NCBI GenBank assembly: GCA_030430165.1
Contig: JAUIGL010000033.1
Location: forward strand, 1 to 60,629
DNA from: a bacterium
Lineage (GTDB): Bacteria > Desulfobacterota > Binatia > HRBIN30 > CADEER01
Direction: 5' to 3'
Length of the DNA stretch: 60,629 nt
Shown here: positions 1 through 9,258 of the stretch, piece after piece
Position numbering within the stretch: position 1 is the stretch's first letter
Layout of the letters: the number at the start of each line of letters is the position of its first letter
Notes under the pieces: model-generated
What the model was told of the DNA's origin: nothing
The model's database searches: none
What the model saw: the letters and a program-made list of their open reading frames with translations, nothing else
Program-made: the position numbers and the translations under genes

Positions 1-2
1 TG

Positions 3-695
3 GTGCACCGGATGTGGAACGACCTCGGGTTCGAGACCGTGGTGACTGCCTACGGGCTCACCGAGGTTTCCGGCTTGGCTACGATCTGCCGCCAGGGGGA
101 CGATGCCGAGACGATTTCGACGACTTCCGGCTGCGCCATCGACGGCGTCGAGGTGCGTTGTGTCGCGGCGGACGGCAGCGAGGTTGCGCGCGGCGAGCCG
201 GGCGAAATCTTGGTGCGTGGCTTCAACGTCATGCGCGGATACTTCGAGGATCCGCAGGCGACCGCGGAAACCATCGACGGTGACGGGTGGCTGCATACCG
301 GCGACGTCGGCGTGATGAACGAGCGTGGTTACCTGCGCATCACCGATCGCATCAAGGACATGTTCATCATGGGCGGTTTCAACTGCTACCCCGCCGAGAT
401 CGAGAACTTGCTGTTCAACCACGAGCAGATCGCGCAAGCCGCGGTGATCGGAGTGCCGGACCAGCGCATGGGCGAGGTCGGCATGGCGTTCGTCGTGCCG
501 GTCCCCGGGGCGACTCTCGACGCCGCCGAGATCGCCGCCTGGTGCAAGCAGAACATGGCCAACTACAAGGTGCCGCGCTACGTCGAGGTGGTCGAGGCGC
601 TGCCCGTCAACGCTTCCAACAAGGTGACCAAGTTCGTCCTGCGCGAGCGCGCGGCGGAAATCCTTACCACGGATGAACACGGGGGACACGGATAG
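3..695 (+). CDS. Acyl-CoA ligase (AMP-binding enzyme), C-terminal part
   Basis: This is the last ~230 residues of an ANL-superfamily acyl-CoA/fatty acid ligase, which adenylates a carboxylate with ATP and transfers it to CoA. The frame is open from the first full codon, so the true start lies upstream of the window. Visible motifs are the YGLTE motif near residue 17, the hinge region [26 protein letters not shown] (A8 core), and the C-terminal lid with the catalytic Lys region in [11 protein letters not shown]. The last nine residues (TTDEHGGHG) look non-native: they are encoded by the left arm of an inverted repeat that also supplies the stop codon. Substrate is not predictable; FadD3-like ligases are one option. 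Family assignment is firm, specificity unknown. Confidence 0.93.
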   Translation: MHRMWNDLGFETVVTAYGLTEVSGLATICRQGDDAETISTTSGCAIDGVEVRCVAADGSEVARGEPGEILVRGFNVMRGYFEDPQATAETIDGDGWLHTGDVGVMNERGYLRITDRIKDMFIMGGFNCYPAEIENLLFNHEQIAQAAVIGVPDQRMGEVGMAFVVPVPGATLDAAEIAAWCKQNMANYKVPRYVEVVEALPVNASNKVTKFVLRERAAEILTTDEHGGHG

Positions 696-743
696 CCACC
701 ATATAGACCGTTCTTTCGAACCGTGTATTCCGTGTTCATCCGT
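669..743. repeat. Imperfect palindrome over the ligase stop codon
   Basis: A 14-bp perfect inverted repeat (669-682 against 730-743, arm ACGGATGAACACGG) with a second short inner stem (ACACGG/CCGTGT). The left arm lies inside the ligase reading frame and carries its stop codon; the right arm lies just before the next gene. The wording resembles dispersed intergenic repeats of the type ACGGATGAACACGGAT that I know from many environmental bacteria, though I could not compare copies. Confidence 0.75.
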
Positions 744-777
744 GTCGTTTTTGGACTCGGGAACGCTGGGGGCTGTG

Positions 778-1062
778 ATGATTCTCGAAGTTGCGATTCT
801 CGATGTGCGGGCCGGGTTGGCCGATGATTTCGAGGGGGCGTTCGCTCAGGCGAGTCCGATCATTTCCTCGATGAAGGGGTACCAGCGGCACGAGCTGCGG
901 CGCTGCGTCGAGGTCGCGAATCGGTATTTGTTGCTGGTGTGGTGGGACACCCTGGAGGACCACACCGTCGGCTTCCGCGGCTCGCCCGAGTACCAGCAGT
1001 GGAAGGCGCTGCTGCACCACTTCTACGATCCGTTCCCGACGGTCGAGCACTACGTGCTGTGA
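778..1062 (+). CDS. Antibiotic biosynthesis monooxygenase (ABM) domain protein
   Basis: A 94-residue protein that looks like a single-domain dimeric alpha+beta barrel of the ABM family. Small members of this family are cofactor-free monooxygenases or have no known activity. The pattern is typical: an opening beta strand (ILEVAILDV), an acidic helix (ADDFEGAFAQASPIISSMKGY), then strands with RYLLLVWWDTLEDH and a tail with FRGSPEYQQWKALLHHFYDPFPTVEHY. The ATG at 778 is preferred because the longer frame upstream reads through the palindrome. It sits downstream of the acyl-CoA ligase and may be co-transcribed. Physiological substrate unknown. Confidence 0.8.
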   Translation: MILEVAILDVRAGLADDFEGAFAQASPIISSMKGYQRHELRRCVEVANRYLLLVWWDTLEDHTVGFRGSPEYQQWKALLHHFYDPFPTVEHYVL

Positions 1063-1094
1063 GGCGCGTCGCGGGCGATTCTCGCTAGCGCGAT

Positions 1095-1198
1095 CTCCCC
1101 CTGCCCCCCCTCCTTGGCGAGGAGGGGGAACCTGAAGTGCCTCTGTCGGCCGGCAAACCGTCCCCCCTTACCAAGGGGGGACTACAGGGGGGTCGACC
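1095..1198. repeat. Nested GC-rich hairpins at gene 3' end
   Basis: Two hairpins lie side by side. One has arms CCCCCTCCT (1106-1114) and AGGAGGGGG (1120-1128). The other has arms GTCCCCCCTT (1160-1169) and AAGGGGGGAC (1173-1182). An outer pairing (CCCCCTG near 1097-1103 with CAGGGGGG near 1185-1192) could close both into a cruciform. The second hairpin ends on the stop codon of the minus-strand gene, so it may stop its transcription although no T-tract follows. Confidence 0.6.
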
Positions 1199-2249
1199 GG
1201 CGTCTTCGCCACAGCCAGACGGCGGGTAGCGCGGCGAGGAACAAGTTGAACGCGATCTCCAGGGGCGGGTCCGGTTCGACGCTGCAGCCGCAGCCGCCAC
1301 CGCCGCCGCGCTTCGGAGTCGGCGTGGCGCAGCGCTCGTCGATGCAGATCTCGCCTTCGGCGCAATCGTCGTCGTCGCGGCAGAATCCCTCCGGCGTCGG
1401 CGACGGAGCGGTGCAGCGGTTGTCGATGCAGGTCTCGCCCTCGGGGCAATCGTCGTCGTCTTCGCAGTAGCCTTCGGGCGTGGGCGTGGCGCAACGGTTG
1501 TCGATGCAGACGCCGCCGTCGCAGTCGTCGTCCTCGCGACAGAAGCCGTCGGGGGTCGGAGTCGGAGTTCTCGTCGCGCAGCGCTCGTCGACGCAGACCT
1601 GGTCCGGCGGGCAGTCCTGGTCGTCGGTGCAGAAGCCGGGCGGAGTCGGTGTGGCGCAGCGGTTGTCGACGCAGACCTGCGGCTCGGGGCAATCGTCGTC
1701 GTCCTCGCAGAAGCCGGGCGGAGTCGGGGTCGGCAGCGGCTCGGTGACGACGATCGAGCACGGTGCGGTGGTTGCCGGCAAGCGGTCGCCGGCCGGATCG
1801 CTGACCACCGCATCGACCAGGCCGATGCCGATTTCTTCGCCTTCCGCATCCGCAGCGAGCTCGAAGACACACGAGTACAGCGACCCGGGTGGGATCGGTT
1901 CCCGGTTCTCTTGCGAGAAGACGATCGCTCGCACCTGGCCGGCGTCGTCGTTGATGAAGCTGCGTGCCAGCCGTTTGTCGGGCACCGTCCCCGGGCCGAT
2001 ATCGGGACTGATGGAGCAGTTCGGTGCGGTACCGCCGGGCATCTGAGTGAGTATCCGGCTCGAGTCGAAGGTCAGATCGTTCTGGGTGCCGCCGACGGTC
2101 TCGTCGGGATCGGCCGAGAAACGCACCGTGAGGGTCGCCGTGCCGCCCGCCGGGCCGGTAGCCGGATCGCACTCGAGGAGGACTGCCGGGCTCGACGCGG
2201 CGCTGAGGAGGCAGACAAGAAATGCGGCGGCTGGCTTCGTGATTCCCAT
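1182..2249 (-). CDS. Secreted Cys-rich repeat protein with MYXO-CTERM-like tail
   Basis: A 355-residue exported protein. Residues 1-24 form a signal peptide. Residues ~25-170 look like a cohesin-like beta domain (NDLTFDSSRI, VRAIVFSQENREPIPPGSLY). Next are five tandem repeats of ~26-30 residues, each with four cysteines in the pattern G[FY]C-x5-DC-x(4-5)-VC[IV]D[NE]RC, joined by TPTP linkers. The end is a GGGGGCGC motif, a hydrophobic helix and RRRR, which matches the layout of the MYXO-CTERM surface-sorting signal. The repeats resemble the Myxococcales-type Cys-rich repeat. It is probably processed and displayed on the cell surface; function unknown. The next gene (2475-4187) is also secreted and on the same strand. 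Confidence 0.75.
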   Translation of the reverse strand: MGITKPAAAFLVCLLSAASSPAVLLECDPATGPAGGTATLTVRFSADPDETVGGTQNDLTFDSSRILTQMPGGTAPNCSISPDIGPGTVPDKRLARSFINDDAGQVRAIVFSQENREPIPPGSLYSCVFELAADAEGEEIGIGLVDAVVSDPAGDRLPATTAPCSIVVTEPLPTPTPPGFCEDDDDCPEPQVCVDNRCATPTPPGFCTDDQDCPPDQVCVDERCATRTPTPTPDGFCREDDDCDGGVCIDNRCATPTPEGYCEDDDDCPEGETCIDNRCTAPSPTPEGFCRDDDDCAEGEICIDERCATPTPKRGGGGGCGCSVEPDPPLEIAFNLFLAALPAVWLWRRRRSTPL

Positions 2250-2474
2250 TGGCTACTCCCCTCGACAGTGCCAGTGATGCCGCACTTTGTGATTTCGCTG
2301 CTCTCAGCAGCCCGTTGAGAAAGTAGGCCGAGCTGCGAATGGATCTTTCACCGCATCCCTGTGTTGCCGAATCCTCGACAAAAGCCTCGGCTTTGCCGCC
2401 GGTTCGGCGCCTTGAGCTGCGACGAAATCTCTCATTCTCGTTCCGCCCTACTCTCTCAACGGACCGCTAGGCGA

Positions 2475-4187
2475 TCACAGGCCGGGGCAGCACATTTCGA
2501 CGACGTCCTCGAGCGGCAGGTCGCCGAAGCGTGTGCAGCCATCGAGACTGTTGTTGACCGCTCGAATGAGCTCCTCGACCGTGATCGCGCAGTCGCCGTT
2601 GGCGTCGCCGGCCGGACACGGCGCCACCGCGCCCTCGCCGCAGACGCTGACGCCGAGCGCGATGTTGGTCATGCGGATGAGCTCGTTGATGGTGACCATG
2701 CCGTCGCCGTCGCAGTCGCCGGTGCAGGCCGCCGGTCCCGGCGTCGCCTCCGGTGTCGAGGTCGGCGAAGGGGTCGGCCCGGTTTCGCGCTCGTCGCACA
2801 GCTCCTCGGGTACGAACGGATTGCAGGCGATGAAGGAATCGATCTGGTTGTTGATGTCGCCGTCGACCAGATTCTCGGCCGCCGAGGCGAAACCGATCCA
2901 GGCGCCGTTGCCGCTCATCGTGGCGGGGAAGTCGGGGACAGGCCCGCCCGGCCGGCCGGTGTTCTCGAGCTCGAGGCTGACCCGCTCGTTGTCGCCGGTC
3001 TCGCGGTCGAAGACGAAGACGTCGGAGAAGCCGTTGCCGTCGTCCGGGTCGAAGTTGGAAGCGAACGAGATGAAGGCGACGAAGCGTCCATCGTCGCTGA
3101 TCGCCGGGCCGCCGCTGAGTCCGTTGGAGGGATTTCCGAAGTCGTCGACGCTGACTCTCTCTGTGGTGCCGGCGTTGCGGTCGCGGACGAAGACGTCGGG
3201 CGCGCCGTTCTCGTCGGGGAAGGGGTGGCCGTCTTCGACCAGGTTGTTGCCTTCCGACTTGAAGGCGACCAGCGACCCGTCGGCGCTGAGGTCGGGCAGG
3301 AAGCAGTTGCCGTTGGCGATCTTGCCGTCGGTCGACAGGCTGGCGAGCTCGGTTTGTCCGCTGGCGATGTCGTGGACGTACACCTGCTCGGCATTGCCGA
3401 CGGCTTCGCCGACCAGGTTGGTCGCGGCGGAGATGAAAGCGACCGTGCCGCCGTCGGCGCTGATCGCCGGAGTGCGGCTGTCACCGTTGGCCTCGCTGCC
3501 GTCGGAGGCGACGCTCAGCCGCCGGGTGGAGCCGCTGTCGCGGTCGTAGAGGAAGACGTCGGTGGCGCCGTTTTCGTCGCCGGGCACGAGATTCGAAGCC
3601 TGCGAGGTGTAGACCAACCAGCGGCCGTCGGCGCTGAGCCGGGGGAAGGAGCTGGTCCCGTCGGGCTCGCCCTGATCGCCGACGACGCGCGTCGTCGTGC
3701 CCGAGCCGACGTCGTAGACGAAGATGTCGGTGGCGCCGTTGCCGTCGCCGTCGACCAGGTTGGATGCTCCGGATGCGTACGCTGTGATGCGCCCGTCGGC
3801 CGACACGGTCGGTGCGAAGCCGCCGACCTGGCTGGCGCCGTTGGGTTCGCCGTCGATTCCGGCAACGATGCGCGCGGTGGGCTCGCCGGCGTTCTGCAGG
3901 AAGACGTCGGAACGGTGCACCTCGCGCTTGGGGGGCACCAGGTCGAGAGCGTCGGAGGCGAACACTGCCACCGAGCCGTCGAAGCTCAATGCCGGCGCGT
4001 TGCTGCGGCCCTCGGCGCTGGCGCCGCGGTCGGTCTGGCTGAGCAGCTCGACCGACTGAGCGGCGGCGCTCTGTGCCGTCGCCACGGCGGAGACGCCGAT
4101 CAGCGCGGCGGTCGCCACGGTGTACGGGAAGCTGCGCAGCGGTCGCCACATGGACTTGCCTGTCATCGGTTTCGCTGCTTCGAACAT
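2475..4187 (-). CDS. Secreted TolB-like beta-propeller with dockerin-like C-terminus
   Basis: About 570 residues. A signal peptide (core VATAALIGVSAVATAQS) is followed by many repeats of the PD40/TolB type, for example PALSFDGSVAVFASDALDLV, LSADGRWLVYTSQASNLV and AISADGGTVAFISAATNLV, which predict a beta-propeller. After a TPSPTSTPEATPGPA linker the C-terminus has two EF-hand-like calcium loops (DCDGDGMVTINEL and DANGDCAITVEEL), as in type I dockerins. A cellulosome is unlikely; such dockerin-like pairs are common on exported proteins of uncultured deltaproteobacteria-like lineages. The ATG at 4187 is preceded by AGGGGAAGG. Alternatives are a GTG at 4199 and a later ATG at 4151 that would give a more compact signal peptide. 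Binding target unknown. Confidence 0.8.
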   Translation of the reverse strand: MFEAAKPMTGKSMWRPLRSFPYTVATAALIGVSAVATAQSAAAQSVELLSQTDRGASAEGRSNAPALSFDGSVAVFASDALDLVPPKREVHRSDVFLQNAGEPTARIVAGIDGEPNGASQVGGFAPTVSADGRITAYASGASNLVDGDGNGATDIFVYDVGSGTTTRVVGDQGEPDGTSSFPRLSADGRWLVYTSQASNLVPGDENGATDVFLYDRDSGSTRRLSVASDGSEANGDSRTPAISADGGTVAFISAATNLVGEAVGNAEQVYVHDIASGQTELASLSTDGKIANGNCFLPDLSADGSLVAFKSEGNNLVEDGHPFPDENGAPDVFVRDRNAGTTERVSVDDFGNPSNGLSGGPAISDDGRFVAFISFASNFDPDDGNGFSDVFVFDRETGDNERVSLELENTGRPGGPVPDFPATMSGNGAWIGFASAAENLVDGDINNQIDSFIACNPFVPEELCDERETGPTPSPTSTPEATPGPAACTGDCDGDGMVTINELIRMTNIALGVSVCGEGAVAPCPAGDANGDCAITVEELIRAVNNSLDGCTRFGDLPLEDVVEMCCPGL

Positions 4188-4316
4188 CCTTCCCCTCACC
4201 GGCGCCGCAGGCGGCAGTTTCCTTAAACTATACGCCCAAAGTCAAGCACTTGGCCCCGCCAGAATTGCATCTCGGCGGGTTCGATTGATGCCGTCACCGG
4301 ACCCGGGCTGGGTCGT

Positions 4317-5762
4317 TCAGCCGGCCAACCGCTTGCGCAACAGCTGGTTGACCATCTTCGGATTGGCTTTGCCCTGGGTCTTCTTCATCACCTGGCCGAC
4401 GAAGAAACCCAGCATTTTTTCTTTGCCTGACCTGTACTCGGCGATCTTGTCGTCCTGGCCGGCGAGGACCTCTTCGATCGCCGCCTCGAGGGCGCCGGCG
4501 TCGCTCACCTGGCTCATCCCCTTGCTCTCGACCACCGCCGCCGCGGTCTGGTCGGAGTCGAGGAGCTCCTCGAATACGGTCTTGGCGATCTTGCCGCTGA
4601 TGGTCGCGTCGTCGATCAGGGCGATCAGGCCGGCGATCTGGGCCGGGGTGACCGGCCAGGAGGCGATCACCAGCTCCTGATCGAGCTTGCGGTCGCGGAC
4701 CACGCGCAGCAGCTCGCCCATCACCCAGTTGCTCGCCGCCTTGGGGTTGTCGTGCTCGCTGACCACCGCTTCGAAGAAGTCGGCGACGTCTTTGCGGGCG
4801 GTCAGCACCTCGGCGTCGTAGGCCGGGAGGTCGTACTGGTCGCGGAAGCGCCGCTCGCGGTCGTAGGGCAGCTCGGGTAGCTCGGCGCGCACGCGGTCGA
4901 TCCACTCCTCGGAGACTTCCAGTGGCAGCAGGTCGGGTTCGGGGAAGTAGCGGTAGTCGTGCGAGTCCTCTTTCGAGCGCATCGAGCGGGTGATTTCGCG
5001 GTCGGCGTCCCACAGCCTGGTTTCCTGGGCGATCGTCTGGCCGGCGTCGAGGGCTTTGCCCTGGCGCTCGATCTCGTGCTCGATGGCGCGCTCGACCGAG
5101 CGAAAGGAGTTGAGGTTCTTGATCTCGACCTTGGTGCCGAGCTCCTTCTGGCCGCGCGGCCGCACCGAGATGTTGGCGTCGCAGCGGAAGCTGCCTTCCT
5201 CCATGTTGCCGTCGCAGACTTCGAGGTACTGCAGGATCGCGCGCAGCTTGCGCAGGTAGGCGCCGGCCTCGGCCGGGGTGCGGATCTCGGGCTCGCTGAC
5301 GATCTCGAGCAGCGGCACGCCGCAGCGGTTGTAGTCGACCAGGCTCGAGTCGCTGTGGGCGTCGTGGATGTTCTTGCCGGTATCCTCTTCCATGTGGATG
5401 CGGGTGAGGGCGATCGACCGCGACTCGCCGTCGACATTGATGTCGATGTGGCCGCCGAGACAGATCGGCAGCTCGAACTGCGAGATCTGGTAGCCCTTGG
5501 GGAGGTCCGGGTAGAAGTAGTTCTTGCGTGCCCAGCGGCTGAGCGGCTGGATGTCGCAGTGGATGGCGATGCCCGCCTTGATGGCAAACGCCACCACCTG
5601 GCGATTGAGGACTGGTAGTACTCCCGGCATTCCCAGGCAGAGCGGGCAGGTGTTCTGGTTGGGCTCGGCGCCGAAGCGCGCCGAGCAGCCGCAGAAGATC
5701 TTCGAGTTGGTGAGGAGCTCGGCGTGCACCTCGAGTCCGATGACGGGTTCGTATGCGGTCAT
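4317..5762 (-). CDS. gatB: Asp/Glu-tRNA amidotransferase subunit B
   Basis: GatB of the GatCAB complex, which amidates Glu-tRNA(Gln) and/or Asp-tRNA(Asn). At 481 residues it has the normal length. The N-terminal kinase-like core shows [13 protein letters not shown], the zinc-type cysteines FCGC and [11 protein letters not shown], and the signatures [10 protein letters not shown] and [13 protein letters not shown]. The helical and YqeY/tail domains follow, ending in [15 protein letters not shown]. The start ATG overlaps the gatA stop by 4 nt, so translation is coupled. An operon gatC-gatA-gatB implies that the cell makes Gln-tRNA and/or Asn-tRNA by the indirect route. Confidence 0.98.
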   Translation of the reverse strand: MTAYEPVIGLEVHAELLTNSKIFCGCSARFGAEPNQNTCPLCLGMPGVLPVLNRQVVAFAIKAGIAIHCDIQPLSRWARKNYFYPDLPKGYQISQFELPICLGGHIDINVDGESRSIALTRIHMEEDTGKNIHDAHSDSSLVDYNRCGVPLLEIVSEPEIRTPAEAGAYLRKLRAILQYLEVCDGNMEEGSFRCDANISVRPRGQKELGTKVEIKNLNSFRSVERAIEHEIERQGKALDAGQTIAQETRLWDADREITRSMRSKEDSHDYRYFPEPDLLPLEVSEEWIDRVRAELPELPYDRERRFRDQYDLPAYDAEVLTARKDVADFFEAVVSEHDNPKAASNWVMGELLRVVRDRKLDQELVIASWPVTPAQIAGLIALIDDATISGKIAKTVFEELLDSDQTAAAVVESKGMSQVSDAGALEAAIEEVLAGQDDKIAEYRSGKEKMLGFFVGQVMKKTQGKANPKMVNQLLRKRLAG

Positions 5763-7231
5763 CGCCCGCCACCCTCGGGAGCCAGCTTGGTGTGCCAGTC
5801 GGTCGCTTCCTGGTAGCCGAGCCCGGCGCGCAGCACGCTCGACTCGTCGAACGGCTTGCCGATGAGTTGGAACCCGATCGGCAGTCCGCCGCCGGTCGAG
5901 CCGCACGGCAGCGAGAGGCCGGGGAGTCCGGCGAGGTTCACCGAGATCGTGAAGATGTCGTTGAGGTACATCTGCAGCGGATCCGACGTCTTGGCGCCGA
6001 GCGCGAAGGCGGGCTCCGGGGTGACCGGTCCGAGCACCACGTCGCACTTTTCGAAAGCGGCCTCGAAGTCGCCGCGGATCAAGGTGCGTACCTTCTGCGC
6101 CTTGAGGTAGTAGGCGTCGTAGTAGCCCGAGGACAGCGCGTGCGTGCCGAGCATGATTCGGCGTTTCACCTCCGAGCCGAAGCCGGTGCCGCGGGTCTCG
6201 CGGTACATGTCGATGAGACCGTCGTCCTCGCCGCAACGCAGGCCGTAGCGGGTGCCGTCGTAGCGCGCCAGATTCGAGCTCGCCTCGGCGGTCGCGATCA
6301 AATAGTAGGTGGCGATCGCGTACTGGGTGTGGGGCAGGGAGATCTCCTCGATCTTGGCTCCGCCCTGTTCGATGGTCTTGGCGGCCGCCTCGACGGCGTC
6401 GCGCACCTCGGCGTCGAGCCCGTCGCCGAAGTATTCCCTCGGCATGCCGACGCGCAGCCCGTCGAGATTGCCGCCACCGGCGAGGAAGTCGGGGACCTCG
6501 CGGTCGACCGAGGTCGAGTCGAGCGGGTCGTGTCCGGCGATGACCGACAGCAGGGCGGCGGTGTCGCGCACGTCGCGGCCGAGCGGCCCGACCTGGTCGA
6601 GCGACGAGGCGAAGGCGATGACGCCGTAGCGGGAGACCCGGCCGTAGGTCGGTTTGAGACCGGTGACGCCGCAGAACGCCGCCGGTTGCCGGATCGAGCC
6701 GCCGGTGTCGGTGCCGAGCGAGACGATGCACTGGCGCGCCGCGACCGCTGCTGCGGAGCCACCGGAGGAGCCGCCGGGGACGCGGGTGCGATCCCACGGG
6801 TTGAGGCAGGCGCCGAACGCGGAGTTCTCGTTCGACGAGCCCATCGCGAACTCGTCGCAGTTGAGCTTGCCGACCAGCACCGCGCCGGCCTGGCGCAGGC
6901 GCGCGCTTACCGTCGCGTCGTACGGCGCCTCGAACGACTCGAGGATGCGCGAGCCGGCGGTGGTGCGGATTCCTTCGGTGAGGATGATGTCCTTGACCCC
7001 GACCGGGATGCCGCACAGCTGCGGCACGTCGCCGCCCTCGGCGATGCGGCGGTCGGCGGCGTCGGCATCGGCGCGCGCCCGCTCGGGGCTGACGCTGACG
7101 AAAGAGTTCAAAGCGGCGGTGGCTTCGATCCGCGCCAGGAACGCGTCGGTCAGCTCGCGTGCCGAGATCGCGCGGCGGTCGAGCAGCTCGCGCGCCTCGG
7201 TCAGAGTCAGCAAAGTCGGGTCGTTGGTCAC
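5759..7231 (-). CDS. gatA: Asp/Glu-tRNA amidotransferase subunit A
   Basis: The glutaminase/amidase subunit of GatCAB, 490 residues, typical length. The amidase signature is intact: Lys80 in [10 protein letters not shown], cis-Ser155 in PGGSSGGSA and nucleophile Ser179 in [16 protein letters not shown] make up the Ser-cisSer-Lys triad. It releases ammonia from glutamine and channels it to GatB. It lies 12 nt after gatC and overlaps gatB by 4 nt. Confidence 0.98.
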   Translation of the reverse strand: MTNDPTLLTLTEARELLDRRAISARELTDAFLARIEATAALNSFVSVSPERARADADAADRRIAEGGDVPQLCGIPVGVKDIILTEGIRTTAGSRILESFEAPYDATVSARLRQAGAVLVGKLNCDEFAMGSSNENSAFGACLNPWDRTRVPGGSSGGSAAAVAARQCIVSLGTDTGGSIRQPAAFCGVTGLKPTYGRVSRYGVIAFASSLDQVGPLGRDVRDTAALLSVIAGHDPLDSTSVDREVPDFLAGGGNLDGLRVGMPREYFGDGLDAEVRDAVEAAAKTIEQGGAKIEEISLPHTQYAIATYYLIATAEASSNLARYDGTRYGLRCGEDDGLIDMYRETRGTGFGSEVKRRIMLGTHALSSGYYDAYYLKAQKVRTLIRGDFEAAFEKCDVVLGPVTPEPAFALGAKTSDPLQMYLNDIFTISVNLAGLPGLSLPCGSTGGGLPIGFQLIGKPFDESSVLRAGLGYQEATDWHTKLAPEGGGR

Positions 7232-7243
7232 CGGTCGCTCGAT

Positions 7244-7531
7244 CTATTCGATGATCTTCGGGACGCGAAAGTGGCGTCCGCTCGCTGCCGGCGCATTGGC
7301 CAGCCAGCGCTCGGTGTCGGGCGTGGTCGACACCACGTCCTCGCGGAACGGGGTTTCGATCGCTTCGATGTGCGCGGTCGGCTCGACCTGGTCGGTGTCG
7401 AGCTCGTTCAACACCTCGAAATAGCCGAGGATCTGGTCGAGCTGCTGCGCGATCTCCCGCTCCTCTTCCTCGGTCAGGTCGAGGCGCGCGAGCAGGGCGA
7501 CGCGGTGCAGATCGTCGCGGGTAATGGCCAT
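7244..7531 (-). CDS. gatC: Asp/Glu-tRNA amidotransferase subunit C
   Basis: GatC, the small belt subunit that wraps around and stabilises GatA and GatB, 95 residues. Diagnostic stretches are ARLDLTEEEEREIAQQLDQIL near the N-terminus and the C-terminal FREDVVS. I start at the ATG at 7531 (MAITRDDLHRVALLARLDL), which gives the normal family length; a GTG 12 codons upstream is less likely. It is the first gene of the gatCAB operon. Confidence 0.95.
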   Translation of the reverse strand: MAITRDDLHRVALLARLDLTEEEEREIAQQLDQILGYFEVLNELDTDQVEPTAHIEAIETPFREDVVSTTPDTERWLANAPAASGRHFRVPKIIE

Positions 7532-7675
7532 TCGGCGACGGCTAACACAGGGCCTATGGCGGTTCAATGTGAGATCGTTGGCGGATGCCGAGGTCGATCT
7601 CGGCTCCCCGGGTCAAGCCGCGGGCGGTGGCCAAGCTGCTTCGGCTGGGCGCCTGGGTGCGTATTCTAATGCTGC

Positions 7676-8068
7676 ATGGGCGATCAGCGTCGTGCCGGCG
7701 ACTCCGGCGAGCGTCTCGCCGAGCGATTCCTGCGCGCCCGCGGCTACACCATCGTCGAGCGCAACTACACCTGCCGGCGCGGCGAGATCGACCTGGTGGC
7801 CGTGGCCGGGCGCACCCTGGTGTTCGTCGAGGTGCGGTCGCGATCGACCGACGCCCTGGTCGGCCCGCTCGAGAGCATCGACGGAGCCAAGCGCCGTCGC
7901 ATCGTCGCCGCGGCGAGCCACTACCTGGCGCGCCACCGGCTGCACGATCGACCGGTGCGCTTCGACGTGGTCGCGGTACACCGCGGGCCGTCCGGAGACG
8001 CCCGCTGCGAGCACCTCGAAGGCGCCTTCGACCTGGGCGACCTACCGCCCTGGCGGCCGCCCTGGTAG
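7676..8068 (+). CDS. yraN: YraN family (UPF0102) nuclease-fold protein
   Basis: A 130-residue member of UPF0102/YraN, a family with a restriction-endonuclease-like fold related to Holliday-junction resolvases. The hallmark residues are present: GERLAERFLRARGYTIVERNY, then RRGEIDLVAVAGRTLVFVEVRSR (the D...EVR motif expected to bind metal), and the helix DGAKRRRIVAAASHYLARH. The biochemical role of the family is not settled. It is transcribed away from gatCAB, and a dispersed palindrome follows its stop. Confidence 0.93.
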   Translation: MGDQRRAGDSGERLAERFLRARGYTIVERNYTCRRGEIDLVAVAGRTLVFVEVRSRSTDALVGPLESIDGAKRRRIVAAASHYLARHRLHDRPVRFDVVAVHRGPSGDARCEHLEGAFDLGDLPPWRPPW

Positions 8069-8131
8069 CCCGCTGCCAAGCGGTTGCTCTCGCGATGCTG
8101 CTACTCTCGTCGCGGAGCTTCGCGGCTCATG

Positions 8132-8240
8132 TTTCTATCCACAGATTTCGCAGATTTTCACAGATTTGGGTTTCGGGTTTTCTGCGAACCGGATCCCTGA
8201 GAACCAAATCGGCGTAATCTGCGAAATCTGTGGATAGAAA
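8132..8240. repeat. Dispersed palindromic repeat with 25-bp arms
   Basis: Perfect 25-bp inverted repeat: 8132-8156 pairs with 8216-8240 (outer sequence TTTCTATCCACAGATTTCGC). An inner stem GATTTGG/CCAAATC (8163-8169, 8205-8211) adds to it. It lies between the convergent ends of yraN and the CMD-family gene. A related single arm occurs at 20150-20188, so the element is repeated within the window. Confidence 0.85.
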
Positions 8241-8294
8241 ACTGAGCCCCCGATCGAATCTGGCCACGGTCTCCGAGTGAGTCGATGCGTCCTA

Positions 8295-8867
8295 TCAGTC
8301 GAGGAAATCCTCGCCGCGGTCGCGCGCCGCGGCGAGGACGGTGTCGCCCATCGGCTCGTCGAGATCGATGCCGGTCGACTCCATGATCATCGCCATCATC
8401 GTGTAGAAGCCGACGGCGATGATCAGCTCGACGATCTCGCGGTGGCTGAGGTGCGCCGCCGCGGCGTCGAACGCTTCCTGCGATGCGCCGATGTTCCGGT
8501 TCACCTCGCTGGCGAAGCGCAGGACTGCCTTGGCCTCTTCGTCGAAGCAATCCGCCTCGATGTCGTCGCGTTCGAGTGCGGCGATCTCTTCGTCGCTGGC
8601 GCCGGTGATGCGCGCGATCGGCACGTGCTGCACCCATTCGTACTCGGCCGAGGTCAGCCGGGCGACGCGCAGGATCGCCAGCTCGCGCAGGCGGTCGTCG
8701 AGGGTCTGGTTGGTCAGCACCGAGACCCCGAGAGTCAGCAGCGGTCGCAGGTTGGTCTCGGCGTGTGCCGCCATGCGGAAGATGTTGAGATTGGCCGGCA
8801 TCTGCTCGAGCACCGCGCGAACGTCGTCCGCGGCCGATTCGTTCTCTACGTATGGGATTCTCGCCAT
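8295..8867 (-). CDS. Carboxymuconolactone decarboxylase (CMD/AhpD) family protein
   Basis: A 190-residue all-helical CMD-fold protein. The core is TNQTLDDRLRELAILRVARLTSAEYEWVQHVPIARITGASDEEIAAL. In AhpD-type peroxidase partners this helix carries a CxxC pair. Here the position reads EYEWVQH without cysteines, so thiol peroxidase activity is not expected; the Glu/His version occurs in CMD-like decarboxylases and uncharacterised relatives. C-terminal part SHREIVELIIAVGFYTMMAMIM is typical. It is a single gene followed by the insertion-like element at 8910-9191 on its 5' side. Confidence 0.88.
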   Translation of the reverse strand: MARIPYVENESAADDVRAVLEQMPANLNIFRMAAHAETNLRPLLTLGVSVLTNQTLDDRLRELAILRVARLTSAEYEWVQHVPIARITGASDEEIAALERDDIEADCFDEEAKAVLRFASEVNRNIGASQEAFDAAAAHLSHREIVELIIAVGFYTMMAMIMESTGIDLDEPMGDTVLAAARDRGEDFLD

Positions 8868-8909
8868 GCGGAACTCTCCCAGCTTGGCCGGCTCCCTTGC
8901 AAGCCTCGG

Positions 8910-9191
8910 CCGGGTTCGGGTAGTGGGTCAGTTTGGACCTCGGGAACTAAACTGAGCCTCGCTGCGCTCGGTCATCCGAGGGTCCCTCACCCGGCCTCCG
9001 GCCGACCTCTCCCACAGGGAGAGGCATCTGAATTCCCTTCTCCCTGTGGGAGAAGGACAGGATGAGGGTCCCTCGAATGGGGGCGAAGCCCCACCAAAAT
9101 GTATCTTCCGAGCGTTCCAAACGTCCCGATCGCGTTCGAAACGCTTCGGACGCTCTCCGAGTTTCAAACGGACCCACTACCCGGGTTCGGG
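8910..9191. mobile_element. Small non-autonomous (MITE-like) insertion with target duplication
   Basis: A ~260-bp segment (8920-9180) bounded by imperfect terminal inverted repeats: left GTAGTGGGTCAGTTTG, right complement GTAGTGGGTCCGTTTG, matching over 23 bp with 3 mismatches. It is flanked by the direct repeat CCGGGTTCGGG at 8910-8920 and 9181-9191 (10 or 11 bp, depending on which end base is counted). It has no credible reading frame. Inside are two mutually complementary hairpins (arms CCTCTCCC/GGGAGAGG and CCTTCTCCC/GGGAGAAGG, 9004-9060) and a GGGGC-GAA-GCCCC hairpin (about 9079-9092). The layout fits a miniature transposable element mobilised in trans. Confidence 0.72.
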
Positions 9192-9258
9192 CGACCGTTG
9201 ACATCGCTGGTGGCGCCGGCTTTGGTCGCCGCGTTGCGGATCCATCGGGGAGCATGCG

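Noticed and set aside
2475..4187. Cellulosome component
   Set aside because: Dockerin-like calcium loops are present, but no cohesin scaffold or glycoside hydrolase is seen, and such ends occur on many non-cellulosomal exported proteins.
2361..4226. 621-codon plus-strand frame opposite the TolB-like gene
   Set aside because: Shadow frame; the minus strand has a signal peptide, repeats and a dockerin-like end that fit a real gene.
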